DNA from: Whalleya microplaca
Taxonomy: Eukaryota; Ascomycota; Sordariomycetes; Xylariales; Xylariaceae
Assembly (NCBI GenBank): GCA_022497155.1
Contig: MU385717.1
Span: 558,001-622,000 of the forward strand
Length of the DNA: 64,000 nt
Direction of reading: 5' to 3'
The notes under the pieces are model-generated. The model had not been told where the DNA came from, did not search any database, and saw only the letters and a list, made by a program, of their open reading frames with translations. Shown here piece after piece: positions 11,464 through 22,735 of the stretch. The position numbers and the translations under genes were made by a program. Position 1 is the stretch's first letter, and every line of letters starts with the position of its first letter.

Positions 11464-12530
11464 TCATGGCTTCCACACTTTCATCTCCTGCTCAGCAGCG
11501 CTCCATTTATAGACGGGGCCATTGCCCACGTTGTAATTATAATAGTTCTCGGTGCCGCCTTTCACCATGGCTCTTCTGAACGTGATGTTGATCCGACCGC
11601 CGCCGTGTTTCTCGTTCTTGTTGCTTCGTTTCGGGATAGAATGCAGCCAGTTCGCCTGTGTCGTGCCCCTCATCAGAACCATATCACCGCTCGCGAGTGG
11701 GAGTTTCAACGACTTCGGTTCCTTCAACGTAGGTGTGGCGTTAGAATCGGGGGCAATGGGTTTATGTTTCATAAGGAAATCTCGCTTGGCCCCGAGCGAG
11801 AAGGATGCAATCGCAGGGAGCGGGCCGAGGAACCTCTCGTCATCGCTGTGGTACGAGATGCTGTCCGCCCCGGAGGCGTAGTAGTTGACAAGGCAGAAGT
11901 TGAACTTGCAGCCCGTCGCGGCCTCGGTGGACAGGCGCAGGTCGTCGAAGCATTTTGGTATGGGCCGCGGCGGGTACTTCGCGTAAAGCTTGTTATCTAC
12001 AATCCTCTGTCTCGTGCGCGCGTCGACCACGGTGCCCGCCTCGTCGAAGATGGCCGTGTCGTCTACACCGAACACCGTTGTCCATCTCGGTGTTCGGATG
12101 TGCGTTGAGATGCCGCCGCGGCGGATGTCATATTCCACGCGGTAGAAGGGCAGTTGGGAGCGCAAGAACTCAAAGAGTGTTTTCTCCGTATGCTTTGGCA
12201 CATAGGGCTCAAAATACAGAAGGTCTAGATCTGGCTGGTCGTTTATTTCTCGGCCAATGCTTGACGGTAGCGAGCCTATCTCCTTGCTCAATGCAACTGG
12301 GAGGTTGGGAATGGGGAATGGATACCTAGGTCGTATGTGTAGAATACCCTGTCTACACCCACCAGAGTCACCTAGATGAACACAATTCTACTCGCTAGAC
12401 CAAGTTTCCGACAGAGAAGTAAACTTACAGAGACGGCGTCATCATCATCCTTAGCGATATCCGAACCTCGAGGCTTCTTGCTGGACTCCTGAGTACCAAA
12501 GAAGGCATCTATGGTTCTTTTCTTGGACAT
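11464..12530 (-). CDS. AlkB-type 2-oxoglutarate/Fe(II) dioxygenase (ALKBH2/3-like)
   Basis: Exon 1 is 12530-12429 and exon 2 is 12348-11464 (80-bp phase-0 intron GTAAGT...ACAG), 328 residues. Exon 1 encodes MSKKRTIDAFFGTQESSKK and exon 2 opens with HIRPRYPFPIPNLP. The oxygenase core shows the iron ligands in NYYASGADSISYHSD (H201, D203) and NWLHSIPKR (H270), and the 2-oxoglutarate-binding arginines in GGRINITFR (R286, R292). ALKBH2/3 enzymes oxidatively remove 1-methyladenine and 3-methylcytosine from DNA or RNA. The family call is firm, while the choice between DNA and RNA substrate is inference. KRTIDAFF at residues 4-11 resembles a PCNA-binding PIP box with Lys in the Gln position. It is divergently arranged with TRM5 over a 418-bp promoter. 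Other acceptors exist near 12325-12385, but only the one used here keeps phase. Confidence 0.9.
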
Positions 12531-12948
12531 GTTGGGTTTTCTCTTTAATTATGTAATCATTTAGGCCTAGGTAGACTATAATTCACTTGTTGATGAAATA
12601 CCACCGAGTGTAGACTATTATTAGCATTTTCATTTATCATGAGGTCAGAGACTGAGACCTGTGTTAGTGCATGTAGCTGGAGCATGCATCTAGCCTTCAG
12701 CCTTACCAACTACTAGTATGACGCATCATGTCGCACAGACGTAGCCTCGCATTTTAGCGCAACCTAATCCCTGTCGCGATTTTATCGATTTTCCCAGTCA
12801 GGCCCCAAGGGTCCATCCAAAACCTATGCGATCCATATCCATAAATCACGATAATGAAGCTATGACGGTAGGCGAATTTCATAACCGCTTCGCAGTGTGG
12901 GACCAAGAGCTCACTGACCATCCGCAGGAAAATTCGACCGAAGACACC
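12531..12948. other. Divergent promoter region, AlkB (-) and TRM5 (+)
   Basis: 418 bp separate the two start codons. There are in-frame upstream ATGs for TRM5 at 12826 and 12862, which would add an N-terminal extension. No other gene or clear motif is seen. Confidence 0.6.
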
Positions 12949-14538
12949 ATGAGTATCTTCCGGCCGCCGGTCATCCGCTCCGCGGCCGGCGTGCTGGACC
13001 GCTCGCTCTTCTCCAAGACGGTTAATATTGCCGCCGCCGCTGTCGCGGACAGGAAGAAGATCACGGAGTGGCGTAATAAGTTGATCGGAGATCACACTCT
13101 GCTCTCTGTTGACAGAATATCTTCTGTCCAATATCATCCCGATACGGCGCTTGCCTCCAAGGGCGCCAAATGTCTCCTGTTAGACCCCAAGGTTAAAGTC
13201 GGAGGTAATATTAGCCAAATCTATGCCCCTAAGACCAGAGGTCTAATATCATTCAATAGTGCCTGAAACGTGGGGCCCTGCTATCCAAGAAGGTGTGGGT
13301 AGAGAGGAACTTGGGCTGGTTCCATATGACTTAATTCTGGACTACAATTACTGGCTCTACGGTAGCTGTGCCAACTCATGTACGATCCATGACCGCTTGG
13401 TTAACTTCTGTTCTAGATGATGTTATGAGATCAATCCTCCCTCCTGAGGTACGAGACGAGCGTGAGGGCGGCATTCAAGGGGGCTTCAATCAGGTGGGGC
13501 ACATTGCACACCTGAACCTAAGAGACACATTTTTGCCCTATAAAAAGCTGATCGCAGAGGTTTTAGTCGACAAGAACCCTGTGATCAAGACGGTCATCAA
13601 CAAGATCGCCAACGTGGGAACGGAATCTGAATTCCGGACGTTCGCGTACGAGGTTCTCGCCGGCCCAGTCGATCTCAATGTTGAGGTTCGCGAGAATGAT
13701 TGCCTCTTTCGATTCGACTATGGGAAAGTGTATTGGAACAGCAAGTTAGAGAACGAGCACAGGCGGTTAATCGATATCTTCCAGCCTGGCGAAGTCGTAT
13801 GCGACGTGATGGCGGGCATTGGTCCATTCGCAGTACCAGCTGGTAAGAAAGGTGTATTTGTCTGGGCGAACGATTACAACCCGGAGAGCTATCGTTACCT
13901 TGATGAGAATCTCAAACGAGCCAAGGTAGGTTAGACTGTAGGCATATCTCGGGGACTTCTACAAGCTAACATATCAACTTCAGGTCCAGCAATACGTGCG
14001 ACCATTTAATCAGGATGGCCGGACCTTCATCAGGAAAGCAGCCGATCTTGTGTATGCGGCGTCCACCAACGGAGAGTATGCCCTGAAGGGAATAAATACT
14101 AGAAAGGAGAAGCGCCTCCGGCACCCTTCAAATACGAGCACCGCCGGCATAACAGCGCAAATCTCGGAGCCTGAACGCATTCCCATCCCTCCAACCATTT
14201 CTCACTTCGTCATGAATCTTCCTGCCTCCGCCATCACCTTCCTGCCGCACTTCCGCGGTCTGTACACCGGGCACGAGGAGCTGTTTGCTCCGCACACAGG
14301 CACGAAGCTGCCTATGATCCACTGCCACTGCTTCGCGACGAAGACCGACGACGATGGGCCCCTCCTAGACGTCTGCGCGCGCGTTTCGGCAGAGATCGGC
14401 GTCGAATTAAAACACGGTTCGGCTGAGCATGCCGGGGAAATATATGTGTTAGATGTCAGGGATGTGGCGCCGAACAAGCGCATGTTCTGCGCTTCCTTTA
14501 GATTGCCCCCTGAAGTAGCATTCGCGCCTCGACCCTGA
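12949..14538 (+). CDS. TRM5: tRNA (guanine(37)-N1)-methyltransferase Trm5
   Basis: Four exons (12949-13204, 13260-13361, 13417-13925, 13984-14538) give 473 residues, close to the fungal norm. Phases are 1, 1 and 0 and introns are 55-58 bp. Diagnostic segments: MSIFRPPVIRSAAGVLDRSLF; exon 2 with ELGLVPYDLILDYNYW; HIAHLNLRDTFLPYKKLI; NPVIKTVINKI; and the SAM-binding motif VCDVMAGIGPFAVPAGKKG followed by VWANDYNPESY. The C-terminal part has HFVMNLPASAITFLPHFRG, the NLP catalytic region of the family. The enzyme methylates N1 of G37 next to the anticodon and prevents frameshifting; yeast Trm5 acts in nucleus and mitochondria. I chose 12949 because homologous N-termini begin MSxFRPP. Upstream in-frame ATGs at 12826 and 12862 could make a longer, possibly mitochondrial, form. 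That is inference. Confidence 0.92.
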
Positions 14539-17262
14539 GAGATTGGCTTATAGTAGACGCCCAGCAGCCTTACCAATCAATACGCATTCGGTAAGCCGCC
14601 GCTCAATTGGCTGACTGATTCATGGGCACTAGAGAAGTCGTCTAAAGTGTATGTATATGCAGTCCCCTACCATGATACGGGGATCGGAAGCATGTGAACG
14701 TCCAACCTCAGGGTCGTACTAGTCGAGAACAGTACGGGCCTAATTTTCATTGTGGCGGGATAGTCCGACCGTGGACTAGCATGCTATACATATATATAGA
14801 TGTATGTCGCTTGCTTGTGCTAGGATCTAGGCTTCGTGGGAAATTCCGGTGCATTGCGGATCACCCAAGGCCGCGGCTATGATGTTATTATCCGCCACAT
14901 CTACAAAAGGATTATATGAATTGACTTGTCAGACAAAGCTTATCTTGATGCATCTCGTTTGGATGGATGTGTGGATGGACGTGTGGTAGGACAGCCGCAC
15001 CAACCAGCGACAAGAGCTCCAGAGGTAGGCCTATGTCGCCCTTACTTGATAATTTTATGTAGATGAGTGGCCGGGCGAGATGCGATAGCCGAAGAACGCT
15101 CATGCAGATAAACCCGCATGGCCGGCAACCTATTTTGGGTGAATATGTGACTATACTCGGTGGCCCATTGGACAATGGTTAGAAGCAATGTATCGGTGCT
15201 ACTTGGCACATTTTACCTCATGTTATTATCACCAGATTGAGAAGAAAATGGTGTGACTTTGTGTGTCTCAATATTCCATGGCTGCTCGCAGCCTCATGAC
15301 AGCAACATCTCGGTTCTAATCAATCCGATGGCTTTGAGTCGGGAATAGGTATGTCGAGCTCTTGACAAAGCAATATGAGCCTATCGCGTAGCTTGAGGGT
15401 TCCGGTTGCTACATCCGTAGCTATTGCAAACCCCGACGCTTGTGATTAACATCAGGCTAGGCACTGAAACAAGTATACGGATCCGAACCCGGCTCTCATG
15501 AGAGGGCATTCTGTCTATGCTCCACTAGCGTACGGCCGTCTACCGGACACTCCATATAAGACGCAATTCTTATCCACGAAGGAGAGTTTACTCCAGAGAA
15601 ATACAGAACTACTCGTCATGTGAAAGTATGTCGGTTGGAACCTGCAGGCAGAAGTGGAGACCAATATGTAAGCCCGACGTGCAGCTCTGCATTCTACCTG
15701 TCTTAAACTGACAATCTCATGCAATACGACGGAAAGTTTGCGCGAAGTCGATAGTGGCTTGCAGTGAGCCTCCTGCCGGCCGTCTTCATTTGTGCGAGAT
15801 AAGATGCATCAATAGGAGCGCTTGGATAAGCCACCAAGCCACCACGCATATTCGGGATGATTTTTGATGTTTACGAATATACGTGCCACTTGTTCGAGTG
15901 ACAAGTTCATGACGGCACCTCGACGTGGTGATGGCTATGAATGTTCCGCCAGTTGCGTCCTCAAAGGGTACAAATGGCTAGGTGAACCAGGAAGGAATGC
16001 TGTAGGTTAACCATGCTAAAGAGGCACGGTATCTCTTTCGATCGATACTGGGGTTGGGGGGTTTTGGGGGGTTTAGCAAATAGCAAAACATATTGAACAT
16101 TGGGGATTTGATTCGGTAGAGAAAGAGGCAGCACCAGCGAGTTCGATCCAGACACATTGCCTACTTGCCCGGGGTGTCAAAGACCTACTTAATATTAGTC
16201 TAAGGCAACCTGAGGTCGCTTGAGGGTGCGTAGTACTACTAGCGGCTCAAAGGCCATTGGTGTTGTTCCCTGCTACGTGTCTTTGACATATCGAGCGGCG
16301 TAAAATAGCTCGTGTTGCCTCATAGAAGCGAACTTGATCGAGCCGTTGAATTGTAATGCGAACTGACTGCTGTGACACTCCGTGGTAGCACGGGTATTGT
16401 CGCCGGCACAGCCGGACACTGAACTAAAACAAAATTCCTACTTGAAATAGCGCTATGAGTATTCATCTCAAAGGAGCCATCCTTGCGAAAGGTGGTGAAG
16501 AATCCAATGAGATATTCCTGCCTCGTCACACATCCTCTGATGGATGAAATGTGTGCTCCATGATGGCTGAGACTGGCATAATCAGATCTAGCCTGCTAGA
16601 TGGGACCCCCGCCACTGGCAATTAACGAAAGCCAACATAGCTTGAAAAGCCACTTCAATCTGTTGAAATAATCTGCACAGTAGACAGTGAGTAGGAATTA
16701 TGAAGGAACGAGTCGATCCTTCATCTTGATGTCGATTCTTGATCGCGAGATGAGGCGCCTAGAGCGACGTCATCGGCGTCAAGTTGGTGTACGATACTGA
16801 CCCTTAGATCGAGTCGTTGTGTTATTAATTTTGAAATACCTATGTAAGCTTGTTTCGTGTTACTTGCCAAGGGACCCGTAGGACTGGATGGCCATTGACT
16901 TTCGCCTAGCATGTATGCACTGAGTCGTTATTCAAAGGTACAAGTACAGTGACTATTGCAACATCTCTCTCGTGCTAGGGCATAGCTTGTTGCTCTAAGA
17001 GCAACCAGACAACGTCATAATCTGGAAGGTATCTGGTGGTGAAAGCAAAGAGGTGGGCACATCCATTGTAAGTAACAGATATGTAGTAATAGTCAGGGGT
17101 TATCGGGACTTGAGACCGATCTCTTCTAGATAAATTTCCGTTAGTCGATCGCAGGCTTGAGGGACCATAAGCCGGCAGCTGAAAAAGCTGTTTGAAACAT
17201 AAACAAATAGTGAAGGCCACCAAATCACTGTCAAGCCCGTTTCATAAGATAGTCGTGTTGGT

Positions 17263-17400
17263 CTAATATTTCGTTCGTACGTAGTACTGATATGCAAGGC
17301 CGCATTAGGGTTTCTGCTAGGTTCCACGCTTGATCCATCAAAAGCGCATTCCGCAGCTACTGCGATCCCAAAGCCTAATTTAACAAGAGGGCTCGGAAGG
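17263..17400 (-). pseudogene. Possible relic of a Cys/Met-metabolism PLP enzyme (cystathionine lyase/synthase type)
   Basis: On the minus strand about 45 codons read LVKLGFGIAVAAECAFDGSS, then VEPSRNPNAALHISTTYERN. That resembles the N-terminal region of cystathionine gamma-synthase/beta-lyase proteins, where an AxxLHxSTTYER segment is typical. Past this point the frame runs into unrelated sequence and nothing of the PLP-lysine region is seen nearby. If real, it is a short decayed fragment. The resemblance is from memory of the family and is weak. Confidence 0.25.
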
Positions 17401-19490
17401 GGGATGGTGATACTTTTAACAATTCGTATGTGAGGGTTTGACGAGCGCCGAGTGGTAACACAACGGGGTGAGACTCCACGCGGGGACGAATGGATCTGGG
17501 GGTGGGGATATGTACCCGTATGTACATAAGTATTTACGCAGTACATAAATATGTACATTGGGGAGTCGTACCCATAGGGCAATAGTGGAAGGGATCGACA
17601 CAGATGTCAATGACTCTCTAGTCATCAGGAACCCACTCTATCCATTGCATAGTACACAGTAAAGTAAGCAATACTTTCTTACTATTGCGAACAACTGATC
17701 TCGTTGAATACTGAAATGTCTACTACTAACAACGCAGTTCCTCGTTGATTCATGTATTCCATGGTGATATGTTTTACTTCTTCGCACTCTAGGTGCTCGC
17801 AGAAAGGAGTTGAGGTAGGTATGTAGGGAAGAGAGGCGGAAGTCGGGATACACCGCTCATCGAGTGTGACAACGGCCAGGACTAACCGCCTAGATAGGTA
17901 GTTAGGAATCACGGCGTTTGTTTAGATATCAGCTGTAGGTGGCCTTCCGGCAAGACGCAAGATATGTGTGAGTAAAGCTAGACAGTCGTCGAGTACGTAA
18001 ATTGACTACGCAATTGTACAGGAATTACGTCAAATTGTACAAAATATAATATAAGTTGAAACCGCCAGTTTGGCTACATATGATAGTGGTCCGGGTTGTG
18101 ATTACTGATTAGATGGTTTGTAAGCAGCTTCCTGTAGATGGCTTACATAGTAAGATCCATATTGTTATATTGTTAGGCTCATTGACAACTGCATCACTCA
18201 TCTGAGTGGCACAGCTGGGTATTTCCAAGACAAAAGGGGCGTCGACACATGAAATAGGTCACCATAAGACTTGCTCGTATCTCGAACTTTAGTTTAAGCC
18301 ATTAGGCGCGGTAAGGAGTATTCCGCTAGCCTCAACTCATTACAAATAATACCTATAAAGACAGTGGCATGGACTATAGGAACTTGAAAAGAAATTATAC
18401 TATACGCAGCTAGTGCTTAGCGAAAGATATATACATATATATAAAAGAACTGTGAGTGAAATTCATTGATGACTCGATGACGCACCTGTATAGCTAGGTG
18501 GACTGCTAGACCAGCTTGATACCATACGACATAAGAGCTTAAAAAGAGACCTGACAGAATATATTCAAGTATTACTTTTTGAGACCTTCTAAAAGACACT
18601 GTATGTTGTCTCGATTACAGTCTCGATTACATTGAGCCTTTGCTACGTATGAGTTGGCAGGTGGTCTTTAAGATGTGATACTGAAGGTTGGTGGTATCAA
18701 TCACTTGGCATCTTTGGTTCATACATACTTCGTATCTTCGACATGTAGGAGGTATGTAGCCCTAAGTGTAACCTTGTATCATAAGCCAATGGATCGGGCG
18801 TAAAATATATGAAGAAAATATCCCGTGCTGCCGCGTGTGATGTAGATTAGGTGATTCTCATTCTCCACCTCTCACGTTATTCCTTGTAACGTAAACGAAA
18901 TGGGCTTTTCTGGCCCGTCTGGATAAGACAGTCTGACAGCCAGTAGGATACTAAAGTTCCTTAACATGGCTTTTGACATCTTCACTCTGTCCTTTTTCCC
19001 TCTTATGTAATGTAACACAGTGGAGCAGGAGAAGATATATTTTCAGGTTTGACTCAATAACAACACCAGGTGTATTCCATGTGTTCAATGAATGAATGCG
19101 CTAGAAGCTGTATGTATGCTGCGTATGCATCAGTAAAGAATTCAGAAAAATGGCTATCTTCCAGGGCACAGGGTTTGTGGTCTAGCCCTAAGTTCCCCCC
19201 GTCTTTCTCACCCCACTCGCAGAGTTGAGACCTTCAGATTCGGCCCATACATCCACGTATCCACCTGCCCGTTAGTTCTAGAATCTTTTTACTTTTTTTT
19301 CTTCTCGGTCATTTTTGTGCTCCATTTTCTGCTCCAGTTTCCGCTCTAGCATGGCCATAGCCTACGGACGGACGAGGCCGGGTGGCCTGTGCCCCTCCAT
19401 GCCTCCTATTATCATGTACGCGACGATTTGGTACCAACTGTATCGCATGTATGGGCATGCTACTGCGTACGTATAGCATTGTACATACAT

Positions 19491-19526
19491 ACAGCAAGCC
19501 ACAGCAAGCTACAGCAAGCTACAGCA
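19491..19526. repeat. 10-bp tandem repeat ACAGCAAGCY, about 3.6 copies
   Basis: Three consecutive copies of ACAGCAAGC(C/T) start at 19491, 19501 and 19511, followed by a partial ACAGCA. Low-copy tandem repeat in the gene desert. Confidence 0.85.
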
Positions 19527-20302
19527 GTTAGTTAGACTTGCATATGTTGTACCTCTATGCATACAAGTTACTGCATGCCTGTCAACTTTCCAGGCTCGAG
19601 TTCCTGTTTGGCAATTCTTGCGGAGGAGTGCGAAGAAAACCTAATAAAGTACAGAATGTATGAACCCAGGCGGTACCAAAGGTACATAGGGATGGTAGGT
19701 ATATTAGGTACATGCCTAGGCACCTACCCTAGGCTGCTAGGTGAAGGCAGATACCTACATCGTGCTCCGCACCAACCGCGACTATCAAACTCTTCTCTTG
19801 CCCTTGGGAGGCGTACATCAAGGTACATGCCTACCTACCTGAGGTAGATTAGGGCCTGGCTAAAGTAACAGCTAAAAGCTAAGTACATAGGTAAAGGTAA
19901 GGTAGGTAATAAAGTCATTCGTACATAGTTTTTATCGTGGCGCTTGTCATAGAGGTCTTAGTAGGCCTTAGTGCAACATCAGTGCACATCCGGGACTTGA
20001 TCTTGATACATACTTATATATGGTGTTGTCCTCCAGATGTCTGAATACTGTACATAGTCGCAGTACTGCGAGTAGTCGTCCACCACGCTCCTCCCACTCC
20101 GCCCCGTGAGTGGCTGGCCCTGCCTCCCGAACCCCTCAATCCTTCTGTGTACCCCTGCAACCTTCCGATCTCCCGGAATTCCACTTGTACTCCGTACTAG
20201 GTCCCCCAATCCCCAGGCAGCCCAGGGAGGTCTCCAGGTCACTTACTGTACTGTACTATGTCCCGTCGTATGTACTATGTATGATTTTGCCGACTATTCC
20301 CA

Positions 20303-20338
20303 ATACCCATACTCATACCCATACTCATACCCATACCC
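20303..20338. repeat. 12-bp tandem repeat ATACCCATACTC
   Basis: Two perfect copies and a third imperfect copy follow one another. The block continues downstream into (CATA)-rich DNA at 20390-20515. Confidence 0.8.
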
Positions 20339-20389
20339 AGACCTTGGATTGCCATAACTGCGCCTCTTGTCTCAATGGTTCCTCTTACA

Positions 20390-20515
20390 CATATCTATAC
20401 GCACGTACCTACATACAGACATACAGTTTACATACATACATACAACCATCCATACGACCGTCCATACGTCCATACACGCACACATACACATACATACGCA
20501 CATACACACAACGTA
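20390..20515. repeat. CATA/CACA-rich low-complexity tract
   Basis: The tract is made of CATACATACATAC, CCATACGACCGTCCATACG and CACACATACACATACATACGCAC-type words. It sits 400 bp upstream of the REG1-like gene. The long open frames across it on both strands are products of the repeat. Confidence 0.75.
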
Positions 20516-20917
20516 AAGAGACACCACCCGAACGTCCGATTCCGACCTGACTCGTTCTCGACTTCGACTGACTATAGTACCACCGTCCTCGAAATCCCTG
20601 ATAATAAACGCATCTTCCAGTCCACGCTCCAACCGCATCTGTAGGACCTGAGTCTGAGCGCAGAATAAATCGAATCCACCCTGGAACGTGCTTTGGCGAC
20701 ACAATTGCATCAAGCATTTCATTTTTTCTATTTTATTTTTCAGAAACCCCCAATCGAATCCCAATCGGGACACCCTTTATATATGAACGGAGACAAATGA
20801 CCACGACATTGGTTTCCTGGGGATATCGACCGGACGCCTTTTTGGAGTCATAAAGTCGGAGGATTAGGACCTCTTGTACCACACCTACTCGTAAGACGGC
20901 ACGGTATATACGGCAAC

Positions 20918-22735
20918 ATGGCGGTGGTTCTTTCTTCGGAGGACAATGACCTATTCAAGTCGTCCGCTTTGAGGAGATCGCATTCTCAATCAAAATTCAT
21001 TTCCAAATCGCCTCAGAACTTCCATGGACCTGCCCCGACTTCTGGCATGAACGGGTCTTTCCACGACGCCTATCACCATCAGCCCGTCCACTTAGTACCC
21101 GACTCGAGTCCTTCCTCTACACCATCTTCTCCTCGCACACTGCAGGCCGATTCCACTGATCCGTCCTATTCTTCCACGCCGGCGACCAACTTATCACTAG
21201 ACGGACAGTGCGAGGAGGATATCAATAGCCAGTCTGACGACTCGATTCTTGTGCCAGAGCTTGACCGCAACCCATATTTCGTCCAGTTCGAAGACTTGGA
21301 GCCTCCACCAAGTCCCCAAACCGGTGATTCGTACACGGTCTCCCCGACTGATCACGATACATCCGCGACGCACTCACGTCCAGAATCTCCGCCTGCCTTA
21401 GAACATGCTGAAGACGATACAGCTGTGAAACACCATCCTACTCAGCACGTCGACTACTTGTCACATAATTGGAAGGAGGAGGACATCTGGTCGTCCTGGC
21501 GTTATATAACCTCCAAGAGAGCAGAGTACAGCAATGGACCACGGCTAGAAAATGCATCATGGAGGACTTGGGCGAAGGCTAAGTACAAGCTAAAAACGGT
21601 GACTCCCGAGACTCTAAATTGGTATGTATTTCCCTTAATTTTACTTTCAGAAAACTAACTATCTCCCAGGCTCAAAGATTGCGATGTGACCTGGCTTTAT
21701 GGGCCTCTACAGACTCGCCAAAAGGATATTTTCATGAATGACGCCGAGCATGGAAGTTCCACATTGTCAAGATCTGACTCATTCGTCAACAAAAAGCCTA
21801 TCTTAAAGAAGAGGAGCATGTCAGAGATCATGCTGCAGAGGTCGCTCTCGTCATCATCCTTACTTAAGCAGGCCACAGCTGTTGTCCAGGCTCAACAAAA
21901 CGATGGTGCCGTTCGGATAACCCGCCCGATTCTGCACCGTTCTACTACTGACTATATCACGTTTCCATTTTCATCTCGAAGAAGGAGCATGGAGAACACA
22001 AGTCTTTTGCCTTCTTCAACTACATCGGGCATGATCTCACCTTCAGCGGAACGAAAACATATCCACTTCGACGAGCAGGTCAAGCAATGCATTGCAGTTG
22101 ATGTGAAAGGGGACGAAGAGGAAGACGAATTGGATCACTGCCGCTGGAGATACGGCGGATACGGTGGAGACGACAGCGACTCCGACGATGGCGCAATCAT
22201 GATGAAGAAAACGAAATCGACGAAGAAGCCCGTTATTCCACGCAGAAGATCACCGGTGAATACGAACAGCGAGAGCAAAACCATCGCAATGCTACCATCA
22301 ACAACTTTGAAATGCAAAGAGGATATGCCCGAGCTGGAAACTGCGATGAAGCACAGTACAGTGAATGTGAGGAGTCCAAATTTATCGCCGTCTCCTTCAC
22401 AAGAGACTCTCCGACCATCCAAGCCCTCGGGCCCATTCGGTGTGGAGGACGAGGAGGAAGATGAAATCGACGAGCAAAGTATTCACCCGACTCCACTCTC
22501 TAGTCCAGTCGACGCAACCTCACATTTCAAGCAGTCGAGTTTACAACGGTCGGTATCTGGGGCTAACCTCACGGCTGAACCGTCCGGTATGCGCCGAACC
22601 GAAAGTGGTATGTTCATGCCATACGAGGAGGGTGATGCTCAGGCTACTGATGGGATTATTGGTCGCGTGATTGATACGGTCAACACTGCACGGGACATTG
22701 CACATGTCATTTGGAATGTTGGTTGGAGAAGGTGA
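20918..22735 (+). CDS. Reg1-like PP1 regulatory subunit (DUF1752 protein)
   Basis: Two exons (20918-21621 and 21670-22735; 48-bp phase-2 intron GTATGT...CCCAG) give 589 residues. After a Ser/Pro-rich N-terminus comes the DUF1752 signature: DYLSHNWKEEDIWSSWRYI, then RLENASWRTWAKAKYKLKTV and LNWLKDCDVTWLYGPL across the splice. Downstream the RVxF-type PP1-docking motif appears as KHIHF (about 364-368) within KHIHFDEQVKQCIAVD, the Reg1 family hallmark. Acidic EEEDELD and DDSDSDDG tracts and a hydrophobic C-terminal helix (VIDTVNTARDIAHVIWNVG) follow. Family knowledge: Reg1 targets the Glc7/PP1 phosphatase to Snf1 and mediates glucose repression. Regulation of carbon metabolism here is inferred from that. 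The gene is isolated, with the gene desert upstream and 1.9 kb of non-coding DNA downstream. Confidence 0.9.

Larger units (their letters stand above)
14539..20917. other. Gene desert, 6.4 kb, with microsatellites
   Basis: This is the longest stretch without a gene. Frames on both strands are short, mostly start at non-ATG codons and lack domains. It holds several simple repeats (listed separately), many TACCTAGGTA/GTAGGTAC-type palindromic words at about 19680-19920, and one possible minus-strand enzyme relic at 17263-17400. No transposon ORF or LTR pair was recognised. A TACTCCGTA word occurs at 20188-20196. Confidence 0.6.

Noticed and set aside
20110..20773. Overlapping frames on both strands across the CATA-rich tract
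   Set aside because: Periodic products (Thr/His/Tyr or Cys/Met/Val) come from the simple repeat, not from selection.
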